A program made the position numbers and the translations under genes. The notes under the pieces are model-generated. The model did no database searches. It was not told where the DNA came from and was given only the letters and a program-made list of their open reading frames with translations. From assembly GCA_963930645.1 (NCBI GenBank), contig OZ005653.1, forward strand, positions 108,208,059 through 108,272,058: a stretch of DNA of 64,000 bases, read 5' to 3'. Shown here one piece after another: positions 8,809 through 21,189 of the stretch. The DNA comes from Salticus scenicus (lineage: Eukaryota > Arthropoda > Arachnida > Araneae > Salticidae). How positions within the stretch are numbered: the stretch's first letter is position 1; every line of letters begins with the position of its first letter.

Positions 8809-9447
8809 TGTTGCGTACTTGGGGGTTCGTGAGTTGTCTGAGAATGAAAGGCCAAACGTACAAAAATTCAGTAATTTATTCACAGAAAATTCCAGAAAAA
8901 TGCAGGTCTATAAACCAAGTATCAGCTTCAATTCAAACAGTAAACACAGCTTAAACAACAGCTGTCAATAACAAATCCACAGTACAAACTGTATACCAAT
9001 AACACTTGAAGCAAGTCTCTCTCAAAGAGGCTCAAGAGCAATGCAAGCACCAGCGAAGCTCGCTGAGATCTGAACTGAACTGACTCTGACTGCCCTTGGC
9101 GAGGAAGCGCTCCTTATATGCTGTTCCATGGAGCCCAGATTTTTCGAGAAAACTCTAGAAAGTGGTCAACCAATCAACTTACAGCTTCCATATTTGGTAT
9201 ATCCCATATAAGGATTTTCTCGCCAAGGTCGCCAAGAAAATCGCCAAGGTGGGAAAAAGTCGCCAAATTTGGCGCCAAATCCATTACGTGCATTACTGGG
9301 GCTTTTTAATGCGTTTTTAAGGGAAAATAAGGCTATTTCAACGCTAAAACGACTAGAAATGCACAAAATTAGCACTTTATCAACTTACTAAGCCTCTTTG
9401 AAAGAATTTATACAAAAATAAACACAATTATTTACAATTTCGTAACA
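8809..9447 (-). repeat. 5' LTR of the Gypsy element (promoter LTR)
   Basis: 639 bp and apparently identical to the 2798-3436 copy. The TATA-like motif is at 9113-9120 and AATAAA at 8875-8880, read on the minus strand. This LTR would drive genomic RNA synthesis toward lower coordinates. Confidence 0.93.
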
Positions 9448-10841
9448 ATATATATATATATATAATAATGGTGGTTTAGATATTGTGCGTTCATTATTAC
9501 GGAAAATGGTACCTATGTGTTTTGATATTTTTTATTCAGTTTTCGCGTTTTAACAGAAGTATTTTAAGTTTGCCAGAATCTCGTCTTTATTTACTCGGGA
9601 CAAATTGTTCGAATACGACATTTTAAATTCTGACTATTATTCTTTTATGACTGCGTTTTTTGCTTTTTAAATTATACTATTACATAAAGTTAAGATTACT
9701 GTTTGAAAGAAATGGAGTAAAAAACATAATCTATAATGACTATGCATGATACGTGTATATATTGTATAAAATAAAATAATCACAGCATTTATTGGCCATA
9801 TATAAACTGAACAATAATCAGACAAAAAAAATAATATGTTTTTTGAAACTATTACTAAAGGCAAAAGGGAACAAGATAACATATAACTGAAAAGTAACTG
9901 TTTATCCATTCTGTGGTAATGAAGTGGATAATAATACCTAAAAAGTAAATACCAGCAGTCAAAGTAACCGGAAAAGCACATTTAGCATCTGGATTCTCCA
10001 ATGTCAATGATTATTGTAAGGTGGCATATTTATAAATAGAAAATTCACCGCATTCATTAGATTTTTATTCATAGGTGTTTCAATTATTCTAATAACCACC
10101 TGTATAAAGTCACAGGTAGATAAACAGAGGGAAATAGACAAAAGGACCTTTTCTGACCTTCTCCCGAGTCAGAAACCCCAGAAGGGATAGGCAGAATCAG
10201 GAATGAACGAGAAATTTGATTAATAAACATTTTGCCTGATTTCGAAATTAAACTACTACTATCCTTATTTAAAAATAAATAAATAAATAAATAAATAAGT
10301 AAAAATAAATAAATAATAATTAAATTGTTAAAATTGAGTAACCTTATTTTTTAAGTAACCATGATGGTAAAACCTATGAAGCATTTACATATATTTGTAT
10401 AACTTTTATTATAAATAAATAAAAAAATAAATAATAATAATAGTAATACTAGAATTATAAATCAATACGTAAAATATATAAAATAATTTTTAAAACAGTC
10501 ATGCACTTAAACATAGTTTTTTTTTTTTTAACACCTTTTTCAACATAGCATAAATTTAATAGGCATATTTGCTTCGAAAAAGAGAATTGGGTAAAAGGAT
10601 TTACATTTACTTTAATTTTATTGAATGCAAATATAATTTGTATAACTGTTATTTTCATTAAAATATTCTTCCTTAAAGGACATTTCCTTAAGCTAGTATA
10701 AAAAAATTATGTTTAATTATAATAGCCTGTACAGTTGACAGAATGACTTTCTTTATTGTATAATTTTTCACAAGCATAATTTAAATAAATTGTTATTATT
10801 AGTGGTTTTTCTTTAAAGGGATTTTTTTTGTAAATTACTAA
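9448..10841. other. AT-rich non-coding DNA
   Basis: Begins with the right half of the (TA)n insertion site (9448-9466). Contains an (AAAT)n tract at 10271-10312. No gene, tRNA or recognisable element is seen. Confidence 0.6.
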
Positions 10842-12024
10842 CAAGGGAGGGTCACCAACTGTTCAAAAGGTATCTATACATATTATATATCATTTGAAAG
10901 GTCTTACTGAGTTGATAACGAAAATAACCATCTTATCGGGAAATGCGCCCCCTAGCACGAGTCATTCTCAATTAAAATTTTTAAATTGCAGATTCTTTAA
11001 TAATGTACTTTGTATAGTTTTTACCATTATAATCAGCTTTGTAAAAGATTCTCATTTCAAAAAACGTTGTATATATTATTTGTAAAGGTTACCCGTATAT
11101 TGTTGTTGTTAGCGTCCTTAACTCCCTCATAGTAGGGCCGGATTCGAATCCTGGACAAAGCATGGATTTCTTATCCCTGTAGGTGGTGGCGATGGCCGCC
11201 CATTGGGTACTCCTTCACAAATGGTTATCAAGTTCAGCGACCGCACAGTCAATGCTCATTTGCAAGTACCACACAAAAGAAAAATAAATAAATAAATATA
11301 CACGTTATTATATATATATATAAACTATTACATGTAATGTATTTTACTGTTAAACAATTACTTTGTTTCATTAATAAATTTATACATGCGAAACAGTATG
11401 AAAAGTATTAAAAGGGAAAAAAAAAAAAAGCAATTAAAGTAAAAAAGAAGCTATTGTAATTTTTATAGTAACGAAGAAAACTATTACTTTTACATATTCA
11501 TTTTCATTAAAATATTATATTGTAGGTAATAATATAATTATTAATTTTTTAAAAGTAGAAATATATTTTTCTGCTTATTTCATCCCTCCATTACTATGTT
11601 AGTGCATTAAATTTCTTTTATTGTTCCCCCATTCAATGTTAATATCCAAAATATTGATTATGTCGATGTAGAGTAAAATCTTTCATATTGTAAATATTTT
11701 GCACATAGTTACCTATATAAAGTATTGGATATATAAATTTAATGCTGTCACAAAATACTTATTAAACACATAATAAAATACTTTTCTAACAATATAAATA
11801 GTTATAATTAGCACGAGAATCTGTTAAAATTAATTCTAATGGTAGAAATTCTTCAAAATACATTACTGAAGAGCCTGCAATTTACAAAATTTAATTAAGA
11901 ATAACTCACGCTAGGAGGCGCATTTGCCGATAAAATGGATATTTTCGTTATCAGCTCAGTTAGACCTTTAAGACGATATATAACATGTTCAAATACCTTT
12001 TGAACAGTTGGTGACCCTCCCTTG
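10842..12024. mobile_element. Non-autonomous DNA element with 164-bp terminal inverted repeats
   Basis: The left arm (10842-11005) and right arm (11861-12024) are inverted copies of each other with roughly 85 percent match by eye. Both outer ends read CAAGGGAGGGTCACC. Inside are a tRNA-related SINE (11097-11293) and AT-rich DNA without a transposase. Flanks do not show an obvious target duplication, so the superfamily is open. Confidence 0.8.
11097..11293 (+). mobile_element. SINE-like insertion with (AAAT)n tail
   Basis: Has a B-box-like GGATTCGAATCCTGG near 11139 and a body of clearly higher GC content than its surroundings. The tail AAATAAATAAATAAATA ends near 11297. It lies inside the 164-bp inverted-repeat element, so it may have inserted later. 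Confidence 0.55.
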
Positions 12025-12612
12025 TAAGTAGCATGACAAAATTTTAGGGAGCAAAGAAATAAAGGCATTTCAATTCGTTTTCACTAAAACTATTTCATTA
12101 CGATTTAGCGTGGATTAGACTCTCGTGCTACTTTAATTTGAATTGTTAATTAGATAAATGCAATTTCGATCTATGAATTGCAAACTTAATTAACTTTGTA
12201 ATTTATTAAAGCTCACTTCGTTAAAATTTCTCTTTGCAAACTGTTAAAATTTAATTTTTTAACATAAAAATAGGTAAGAAAAAATAATTTATGATTTATT
12301 TAGTTAAAAACATTTATTTAAAGTAATTTAAGAAAAACACAAGCTAATTATATTTGTACATTATTTAAAAATATATGAGCGTTAATCTTTTAAACAATGT
12401 TCTGATTGCTAGTCCTTTTAGTTGCTTCAAAATAATATTTCTGTATAACGTAATGCATTGAAACTGACCGAAAATTTGTATTTTTATTGCTAAATTAAAT
12501 TTTAGGTGTATTTTACTAATTTATCACTAATATTTCAGGAAAATTAAAATAAAAGTTTAGCAACACCCAAAAAATAAACCCATAGTGTATGATTTACTCA
12601 TAAATATAACAT

Positions 12613-12649
<37 letters not shown>

Positions 12650-12809
12650 CCTAAGAGAAATGTAGCGCAATTCTCACTAGAAAAACGTTTATCGTCTTTA
12701 TCAAAAATCAATGCAATAAATTTTGCAATTAAACTTTATAACGGAAGTAACAAAAATCTATTAATAGCAAATAAGTTTTAAACACACATAAAGATCATTT
12801 ATCACTTTT
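12025..12809. other. AT-rich non-coding DNA
   Basis: Nothing recognised apart from a poly(A) run of about 32 bases at 12617-12648. Confidence 0.6.
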
Positions 12810-13063
12810 AACACGCTTTTATTAGCTTCACCTGTATGTATGTATGTTTGTATGTATGTTTGTAACCGCTGTGGGAGCAAACAAAAAATCTATATTGTAA
12901 AAAACAGATTTCCCTACGTGAACGCTGTGGCTGTCAGGTAAAGCTCCGGGCTACAAACCTAAAGGTCTAACGTTCGAGCCCAGTCAGGGGAGATTTAAAA
13001 AAAAAAAATGGTTTTTCTTTAATTCTAAATTATTTATCAGTTCACATGCAGTAAAAGCGTGTT
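12810..13063 (+). mobile_element. tRNA-like short element, copy A
   Basis: Flanked by inverted AACACGCTTTTA (12810-12821) and TAAAAGCGTGTT (13052-13063). It contains a (GTAT)n stretch and GTGAACGCTGTGGCTGT. A B-box-like ACGTTCGAGCCCAGTC lies near 12970. A second copy with the same order lies at 14334-14700. The combination of short inverted ends and a tRNA-like core does not match a standard SINE exactly. Confidence 0.65.
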
Positions 13064-13611
13064 CTTTAATTTTTTAAAAGTATAATTTTATTTGTAAATA
13101 TTTGTTTAGTCATAGATTTTACACTCAAATTTTGAGATAAGTAAAAAAAAAATAATGAAATCACAAAATATTTCTGCAAGTTTAAGTTCTTTAAAGTGGT
13201 TTTACAAATAAATACTATATATATATATATATGAGATTTATAAGTATAGATTAAATCTATTTAAATTTATTTCACTTAATAAAATACGTGTTAAATATAT
13301 AGAAACACGTTATAAGAATTATCAAATAAACTTAATAATATACACTTAAAAGTATATCGTAACTAAGCTAATACTTGAGAACCGTCTACGCAATTAGTCA
13401 TTTTTTACGAAAATTATAAGAAGTACTTAATATAAATAATTCCATATTGTTATGATTAATAACATTAATTATTATATGTTCTATAACAACATAAATACTT
13501 TTTACATTCCTAAGAGAAACCATTAATTTTTACTGAATATAAACAATCAGTATTTATTTGAATGGTGACACATGATTACAAATGTTATACATTATTATAT
13601 ATTTATTAATA
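13064..13611. other. AT-rich non-coding DNA
   Basis: No gene seen; includes a short (TA)n at 13217-13232. Confidence 0.55.
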
Positions 13612-13856
13612 CACTGTAAAAAATAATTGTAAAAAAAAGGAGAAATTCTACTATTTTTTTACGGAAAATTCCCTTTTTTCGTTTTTAAAAGATAAACTCG
13701 TAAATTTAAGTTATACTTGCTTTAACACGGGATTTTTCTTTCAAATTCACGGGAACTCCATTTTTATCGAAAGAATGGCTGTAATATTATGGGAGTTTCC
13801 CGGCATTTCTGCTGACGGGAAATTTCCGTAATTTGACGTGACTGTTTTTTACAGTG
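13612..13856. mobile_element. MITE with CACTGTAAAAAA ends and TA target duplication
   Basis: 245 bp. The left end CACTGTAAAAAATA and right end GTTTTTTACAGTG are inverted, and each is flanked by TA (13610-13611 and 13857-13858). The inner sequence has no transposase. TA duplication points to the Tc1/mariner superfamily. Confidence 0.75.
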
Positions 13857-13858
13857 TA

Positions 13859-14076
13859 AGCATGCCTGTTATTTACGCAGTTATATGTTATTACTTTATT
13901 TTACCCATAAGGTAGAGAATTTATTGTTTTGTAACAATATATTAATTAGAAATAATTGAAAATTTCCGTTAGTGTTTAAGTGATATGGTTAATTGTTCTA
14001 TTTCAAATGTTGTTGTTGTTATTGCATATTTCCATATTAAGAAAATTGTTATAATTTATTCCATATATAGTAACGA

Positions 14077-14114
<38 letters not shown>

Positions 14115-14333
14115 AAAAGAAAGAAATTCATTCCTTTATACACATATTTACATTTTCAAACAAAGAAAGAAATCTCATTTTAGTTGCAAATAAATATTTC
14201 CTGGGGAAAAATGTTTAGCAATTGGTTTTCTTTCTGTAACATATTTTTTTTTTCCTAATTTAATGGGATTGTTTTATTTTCTTTCATTACTGGAACTAAA
14301 AAGTACTTAACTAATTTTAGCAAAGATTTCTTT
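13859..14333. other. AT-rich non-coding DNA with (TA)n
   Basis: Contains a perfect (TA)n tract at 14079-14112. No gene seen. Confidence 0.55.
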
Positions 14334-14715
14334 TTAACACACTTTTATTAGCTTAACCTGTATGTATGTTTGTATGTATAATGTATGTTTGTAACCGCTC
14401 TGGGAGCAAATAAAAAATCTCTATTGTAAAAAAAGACTTTCCCTACGTGAACGCTGTGGCTGTAAGGTAAAGCTCCGCGCTACGAGCGTAAAGATCTAGC
14501 GTTCGAGCCTAGTCAGGGGAGATTTTTTAAAAATGGTTTTTGTTTAATTTTAAATTATTTTAATTAAAGATTTAAATGTATGTAAATATTATGGTGTGCC
14601 ACTCACCCGATTTTCTCTTACCCTGCATTTTAATACTAAGATAGATATTTTGTGCTTTTTAGTTCACATTTCTATAAAAGCGTGTTCTTTAATTTTTTAA
14701 AACTATAATATTATT
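14334..14715 (+). mobile_element. tRNA-like short element, copy B
   Basis: Direct repeat of the copy at 12810. It shares TTTTATTAGCTT, the (GTAT)n tract, GTGAACGCTGTGGCTGT, GCGTTCGAGCCTAGTC and the terminal TAAAAGCGTGTTCTTTAA. It is about 120 bp longer because of an insertion after the tRNA-like core (about 14560-14660). Confidence 0.65.
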
Positions 14716-15165
14716 TATTGATAATTCCATACTTTCCACATTTATTTCTTTTATGTAATGCACAAGATAGTATATATATCTTTCTGATTCATTTCAGATT
14801 ATATACTGAACACAAAAATGCTTTAACATTTATATATATCATAAAATTCAATTCCCATTCTTCATAGGAAAGTTACGATAAAAGATTAATTAACATTTGA
14901 TACAATAAGAAATTAAGCTACTTATCTCACTGCGAAAAGAAATGCATGCTTTCATGCATAATCCCGAAATGAAAAAGAAAATCCCTCTTTTCTGTGTGCT
15001 TGCGGTTAATGATCAACTGTAGTCTTCTTTGGTTAGGTGACGTGATACTGTTGGATCAGAAAAAGAACTTTGGATTAGCAGATACTTTTTATTAGAGTCT
15101 CTGAATGAATAGATTTTGGTAAATGAATTTACATTCTTCAGTTTTTACAGAAACAGAAAGTATTA

Positions 15166-15352
15166 GGAGGACCGGAAAATAATGTCGTTTTGAATTAATA
15201 AAATGAAACCGGAAATTTTTGTTTAACAGTGTTTACATGGTACTTTACAAATAACCATCTTATAAGTTACCTAAGAATATCTTAAACTTTATCCAGTATA
15301 AATTTCCGATGTCAGTATTTTAATTCAAAACGACATTATTTTTCGGTCCCCC
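15166..15352. mobile_element. MITE with 60-bp inverted repeats and TA target duplication
   Basis: 187 bp. The left arm begins GGAGGACCGGAAAATAATGT and the right arm, inverted, GGGGGACCGAAAAATAATGT; similarity extends about 60 bp into each side. TA lies at 15164-15165 and 15353-15354. It looks like a non-autonomous mariner-type element. Confidence 0.8.
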
Positions 15353-15354
15353 TA

Positions 15355-16290
15355 ATAAATTGTTCCTTAACAAAACATTATTTCGTAAAGGAAAAGTAAG
15401 TTGTTCAAGAAGTAGTTTTCAGTAAATAAGCTATATTTACTAAAAACAACAACAACAACAAAAAAAAAAGCTTCGACTTTTTTGCATTTTTCCTGCAATA
15501 TTTTGCGTTTAAATAATAAATATTTACAATAGCTTGAAGTAACTAAAATTTTAAAGAAAAATTTGTAATGATTGCGACTGTAATTACTAAGAAATACCTC
15601 GCTATCCATAACAGTATTAAATTCTCAATTTGTGGCACCTGAGGAGGTATTATTATTTTGTTTGGCAGTAAAGTGTTCCGACAGTGTCAATCACTAGTAG
15701 GCTGTTCGTGTGCCGTAAAAAATCCTGTTTTGTTTTAGACTTCAACTTTTCAACGTTAAGTTTTTGTTATAATTACGTGTTTTGAGATTCTTTGAATACG
15801 GATATGAACTTTTAGCTGTCTGTTATCAACGTAAAATGAAATATATTAATGATTTTCAATTTTAGTATTTTAATAATCATATGGAAATGATACTTAAAAA
15901 TTTTGACTAAGATCTTTAAGAAAAAAAGAGTGATTGGTTAAAAGTTCTGTAAATAATTTGAAATATTTTATTCAATTCATTAACAGATTAAAATATTCTA
16001 TGAATGCTGGCAAAATATTCAAACATGTGGATTGAGTTATACGGCAACCACTTTAGATTGTAACATGCGTCTTAATTAATTAACATATTTATACAACTAG
16101 TAGAGTAAAAATGCAGTCTGTGTGATGCATTATTTACATTAATGAACATAAAGAGAAATAAAAGTAATACTAGTATAATTAGCACGATCATAAATATTAA
16201 CAAAAAGCTACTTTTCGTAGAATCGTAGATAAATTTTACATTATGAAATAAACATAACGAATAATATCATAAACTTCTTCTTCTTCTTCT

Positions 16291-16329
<39 letters not shown>

Positions 16330-16924
16330 CAAATTTATAAATTAAACCACTAAAACATATAACCGTTACTTGAAAGTTAATCTGTTTCAGACAGAAATGG
16401 TTACATGCAGTATTTAAAGATATCTTTGTAGCAAAAATAAATCAGACATAAATTATTAATGAAGTAGATAAATAGCTAATTTTACATAAGAAATTATTTT
16501 AAACTATACGCTTCAAACAAATATGTTCACCAAGCCTCATATTTTACTCTGAATTTATCAATTTATTTTGATACATATATACTTAAATTAAGATTAAATG
16601 CTTATACAAGAAAAACATATAATAATAACTAATAACTGTATAATTTGTAATAATTTGATAACAAAAATTATGATCATTTATTATAATTATTTATGTTAAT
16701 TACTGTAATTTTATGGGCTTGAAAAGTAGTGTTTAATTTTGTTCGACTCTAGTTATTATTCTATTAAATTTATTTCATTTCTGATAAAGTGTTACAAATC
16801 TATTAATTCTATATGTCTTCAATTTTCTTGTGAGAGTGTGATTTCTTTCCAAACTCACTCTTGTTAAGTAAAACCTGTTAGAATCGACTGCTAAGTCTTT
16901 TACATAAACCAGACCTTTAAAATG

Positions 16925-16955
<31 letters not shown>

Positions 16956-17689
16956 GTCAAAGTCTACAGTGACACATGAAGTGAATTATGACCAAACTGG
17001 CCTTTGAATGTCAAAAGGGGTAATATCTTTGGCACACTCTAAGAATCATTTATTATCAATACTTAATTCTATAGGCGATTTATCAGAAAATATAGGAAAT
17101 TAACAAACTTAAGTGTTAGAGACAAGACCTTCTGTTACATTACATATAACATTTATATCATCACAATATTCCAATTACTTTACGCAATATATTATCAATA
17201 ACCGTCAATACAATCCATAAATTTGCACTTAAAAAAAAAAAAAAAAGAAAGAAAGAAAGAAAGAAAAAAAACTATTTTTATCACATTTTTTGAATTGATG
17301 CCAATTTCATAATTATTCTAAATGAGATCTGTTTCGTAAAATGTTCTTAACTAGTGTAAGCGAGTTAAAATTTAGTTTTTTATATTTGTAATTTTAGTTT
17401 ATTTTATATTCTATAAAAAAATTAATTCATACTGCGCATGAATCTTAAGAATATATATTTTTTATCATATTCTACATAATTCCAGACTATTTCTAAAGGA
17501 AAAACAGTTGTTTCAATCTAATTATGCGTAAAAAATTTTATTTTAAGATTTATTTATTAATAATAAGTTTTTTTTTTTTTTTTTTTTTTCTTTAGTATTT
17601 CCGTTTTCGTATGTATAAATTGAATTGAATAATTTGTTGAGTGTTTATTTTATTCTTAAATTTATTTTTATCTCTTTCCTTTTAATACA
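15355..17689. other. AT-rich non-coding DNA
   Basis: No gene recognised. Holds (CTT)n plus poly(T) at 16271-16325, a poly(A) run at 16924-16954, a GAAA repeat near 17250 and a poly(T) run at 17571-17589. Confidence 0.55.
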
Positions 17690-18700
17690 TTTTTACAAGG
17701 ATGAAAAGTGTTTAAGACTTCGGTTTGTCTGTATGTCTGTCCGTCAATCCGCACTCTAACTCCAAAATAATCATGTATTTTTTTTTTATATTAATTCATA
17801 TAAGTTATTTATGTTCAGTATGAGATATTTCCTTTTGAAAATGGAATGCATATCACTACTGGTGTGACCCCGGAAAGAATTCCAAAGCATTGTGTTCTGC
17901 GAGAAGTATTTCAAGAAACCGTATTTTAATAACTTATTTCTTTCGTACAGATAATAATGAAATTGACATTAATTATTCACATTCAGAGGAAATTATTTCT
18001 AGTTAGTATAGTATGACTTAGCATTAGGATTTACTGACCACGCAAAACTACTTAGATACATTAAGGATTATAAATAAAAATTACTGAAATTGCGTTTTCC
18101 TTTGCATTAATAGTTTTTAAAACTTTCTAATGATGTTCAAGAATGATTATGATTTGAATTAGACTATTTGTTTGTCTTTCTATCCGTCTGATAGCTCATC
18201 TGGCTATCTATACGACTGTCTGCCTCTAGGACAAATTTTCAGAATGTCTTTAAAATGATACATGTTATTAATGTTCATTATTGTGTGTTCCTTATTTAAA
18301 ATGGTATAAATAGCAAAATTTCCCCTTGTACAGATACATTCAACAGAATGGCGAAGCATTGAGTTTTATGAGCACCTAATATTTTATTTGAGCCTAATAA
18401 TTTGCGCATCGTGAATCATATTTATATAACTCTTTATTATGGAGGTTATAAATTTGACATTTATTATAGCGTTACGATTTACATGGTTAAGTTGAAGTAT
18501 TAAGATTTATTAAATGCTATGATTAAAATTACTAAAATTGTGCTTCTGTTTGTAATAAGTGTTTTTAATAATTTACAACATTGCATAAGAGTGATTATCA
18601 TGCAATCAATCTATCTATCTGTCTGTTCTTTTACATCTCCGTCGTTTTATCACGTACACAAAATGCATTGAACGTTAAACGATGTAAGGTTTATGTACAG
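17690..18700 (+). repeat. GTCY-rich tandem repeat, plus orientation (about 447-bp period)
   Basis: At least two diverged units plus part of a third. Each starts near a GTCT/GTCC tract (17724, 18170, 18608), continues through AAAGCATTG-type sequence and returns to ATTACTRAAATTG (18080 and 18528). The first unit matches, in inverted orientation, the array at 48050-50310: AAAGCATTGTGTTCTGCGAG at 17885 against the reverse complement near 50070. GTCY tracts are known from Drosophila DINE-1/mini-me elements, which are Helentron relatives. Confidence 0.7.
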
Positions 18701-19326
18701 TTAGAAAATATTAATAACCAATGCGGATCGAAGGGTTTTTTAATCTTGTCCTTTTATTTACTATTTTATTACATTTTTATCTTAATGCCCTACGATCATT
18801 ATGTAAAATGTAATTTTGATTACAAATGCTTCTGATACCATTTTTATCTCTGGTATTATAAATGTACGAGTATCAAAGAGATTAGTGCTATGAATTATAA
18901 TGAAACAAAGTATTTTCTTTCAAAGAGGAATACATGCTTGTAATTTATATCGGTTTATCTTAGATTATTCGTGATTACAATATAAAGATTAGATTGGGAT
19001 GCATTCTTAAGTTACTAATTAGATAAACATAAATTTAATCTATTTAATACTTTTTTTAAATTAATTCTAGGCTTTAATTAAAGCTAACTACGTAATAGTT
19101 TATTAGCACTTGTTATTTAACGCTTTAAACTTAACAATGGAACAATAAGAATGAAAAAAACAATCTACTGAATGAAAATGAATAACTATTTTATACAATT
19201 ATTTCTATAGAAAAAATAAGGAGACATTAAATAATAAATAAAACAACTCATACATTTATATTATGAGAGTTACAGGGGTTTCGAAGGAGTGAAAATAATA
19301 ATTATTTTTCTCCCATTCTTTTAATA

Positions 19327-19414
<88 letters not shown>

Positions 19415-19431
19415 TATTTATTTATTTATTT
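18701..19431. other. AT-rich non-coding DNA ending in a long (AT)n
   Basis: No gene seen. A perfect (AT)n of about 84 bp at 19328-19411 is followed by (ATTT)n to 19432. Confidence 0.6.
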
Positions 19432-19955
19432 ATTTTTTAATTTTGAGCTTATACAAGAGGAATATTTAAAGAATGTTTTAAAAAATTTTCATTAAAAATT
19501 TTGCAACATTCAGCTGTCGAGTCTTGGTTTCCAGCGCCCCTTCAGAAAAACAGTGAGTACGATTTCTCAAAAACTAATGCACTGATACCTTTCAAAATTT
19601 TTACACTTCTTCTAAGTAGAATTAACTACTTAAACGAAAGTTTTTCGATTACGTCTAAATTAACAATACTATAGTGGTAAGAGTGTATCGATTTGTTTCT
19701 TTTTTTTTTTCTATTTTTTCTATATACATATATATTTAATGCTTTGTACAAGCACTAGTGAATTCTATTTTGAATAATTGTGTGAACTTTCGATAAGTTC
19801 GGTGCTTTAGTTTTTGAGAAATAGTGTCAATCATTTTTCAGAACGGTTAATGGCCAGTCGTTATGGACCATCGGATAAATTTTCGAATATATTTAATGAA
19901 AATTTTATAAAATAATTTTTAAATTTTGATCTTTCATATGCTCAAAAATTTTAAT
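19432..19955. mobile_element. Hairpin (foldback) element with about 220-bp diverged arms
   Basis: The left arm (about 19432-19650) and right arm (about 19735-19955) are inverted copies. Matching blocks, read the same way, are TTTTGAGCTTATA/TTTTTGAGCATATG, AAAATTTTCATTAAA in both, GATTTCTCAAAAACTAATGC/TATTTCTCAAAAACTAAAGC and TAGAATTMACT. No coding region lies in the loop. Confidence 0.65.
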
Positions 19956-20493
19956 AAACAATTTTATTTATTGTATTGAAAAAAAGAGCGTATGCATCTT
20001 TTTTTTATTTATCCCTTGTAACAAATGTAACCAGTTAAAGTAAATAAAAACTTTTTTTTTTTTTTTTTAACACAATTTATAGCACATTTATTTTACATTT
20101 AAGAGAAATAAGATGCTGTTTTCGAAGAAAAATCTTCCATTTTTAATTGAACTGCTAATGAAATATTTGGTAGAAACTTATATTTAGTATATATTGATGA
20201 TGTACTATAATGCTCAATATATGTTTATTAATACTGATTTCATTAAATGACGAATCACTTTTGCAAAGTATCATTATTATTTTTTTTTTCATCTAGATAT
20301 AAGTAAATAAATGAAAAATACGATAGGTAATGTGAAGCATGTACAGTACTTTTAAATGTTATACAATTTCTAAAAATATGTATAAGTAATTTGACTTCAC
20401 TTAAATAAGTCAGGAAATATCAGATTTTTTGTTAAAATTAAATTGTTGAAATATATATATATATGTAATATATTAAAAAATATTAATGAGTTC
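19956..20493. other. AT-rich non-coding DNA
   Basis: Nothing recognised apart from homopolymers and a short (AT)n near 20452. Confidence 0.5.
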
Positions 20494-21189
20494 TGTGTTT
20501 GACGGGCTGGTGTACGATCATCTTATGTAGTAAAGTAGAAGTCCAAACATCTTATATAAGAAAGAGGGAGTCTATTTGAGAAACGAATATCCTTTATTTA
20601 TTTCTAAAGATGCAGTCATGGGCCGGTTGTTCAGACATCCGGAGCGGTATATGAACCCGGCAACCGAAAAGCTACGGTGCCGATGGCCGGTAGGTATCCA
20701 AGCCGCGGAACCCCGAAGGGTCGCGAGTTTAGCTAGTAAGACTATTACATGATGGAGTCTTAATTAACGTGAGTTTACTAGACAAGTGATGATCGTAAAA
20801 AAAGCCACGAGTTTTCGCGTGCTCCCGTTTAAATACTGCATATTTCGGCGGGAACCGAAACTATTCTTATGAATGCTTATTGGATAATTAGCTAATCTAA
20901 AATCCGCCTACCTTTTACGATTGGTTGAACCGGGCATCTAGGATTTATTATTTTGCAATGCTTTACCGCTTATTTCGACTATTGCATAATTTTGATTACG
21001 AAACATATTCTGAAATCAGATTCCCGCGCTATGAAGCTCTGTTGAGAAAACAACTTTACCTGGGCACTCAAATAGAATTCTCATAAAATTGTTCTTAAAA
21101 TTAAGATTTATTCTGATATATTAATATTAAGTTACCACTTAATACTAATTTAAATACTAATTTAAAAACTCGTTTATTTTATCTTTTCA
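20494..21189 (-). mobile_element. LTR remnant of a second retrotransposon (minus orientation)
   Basis: About 690 bp, markedly richer in GC than its surroundings. It begins TG near 20494-20497 and ends CA at 21188-21189. Immediately after comes TATCCCCCCCCTCCAAG, which on the minus strand is a polypurine tract. AATAAA on the minus strand lies near 20590, about 95 bases from the LTR end, as in the intact Gypsy LTR. The element body beyond about 21290 is lost. Confidence 0.55.

Larger units (their letters stand above)
2798..9447 (-). mobile_element. Complete Ty3/Gypsy LTR retrotransposon
   Basis: The 6650-bp element reads on the minus strand: 5' LTR (8809-9447), tRNA-Leu type primer site, gag-pol, polypurine tract and 3' LTR (2798-3436). 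The LTRs are each 639 bp, start TGTTGCG, end CGTAACA, and show no difference that I could find by eye, so insertion is recent. Both flanks are (TA)n, so the short target duplication (probably ATAT) cannot be resolved. Domain order protease, RT, RNase H, integrase places it in Ty3/Gypsy. There is no env-like frame after integrase. Its single interrupted point is one base in a homopolymer that displaces the gag zinc knuckle. Confidence 0.95.

Noticed and set aside
14079..14218. Small frame after the (TA)n tract
   Set aside because: Tyr-Ile repeat from a microsatellite, no domain.
18581..18835. 84-codon frame overlapping the GTCY repeat
   Set aside because: It translates repeat sequence and is not kept in the neighbouring units.
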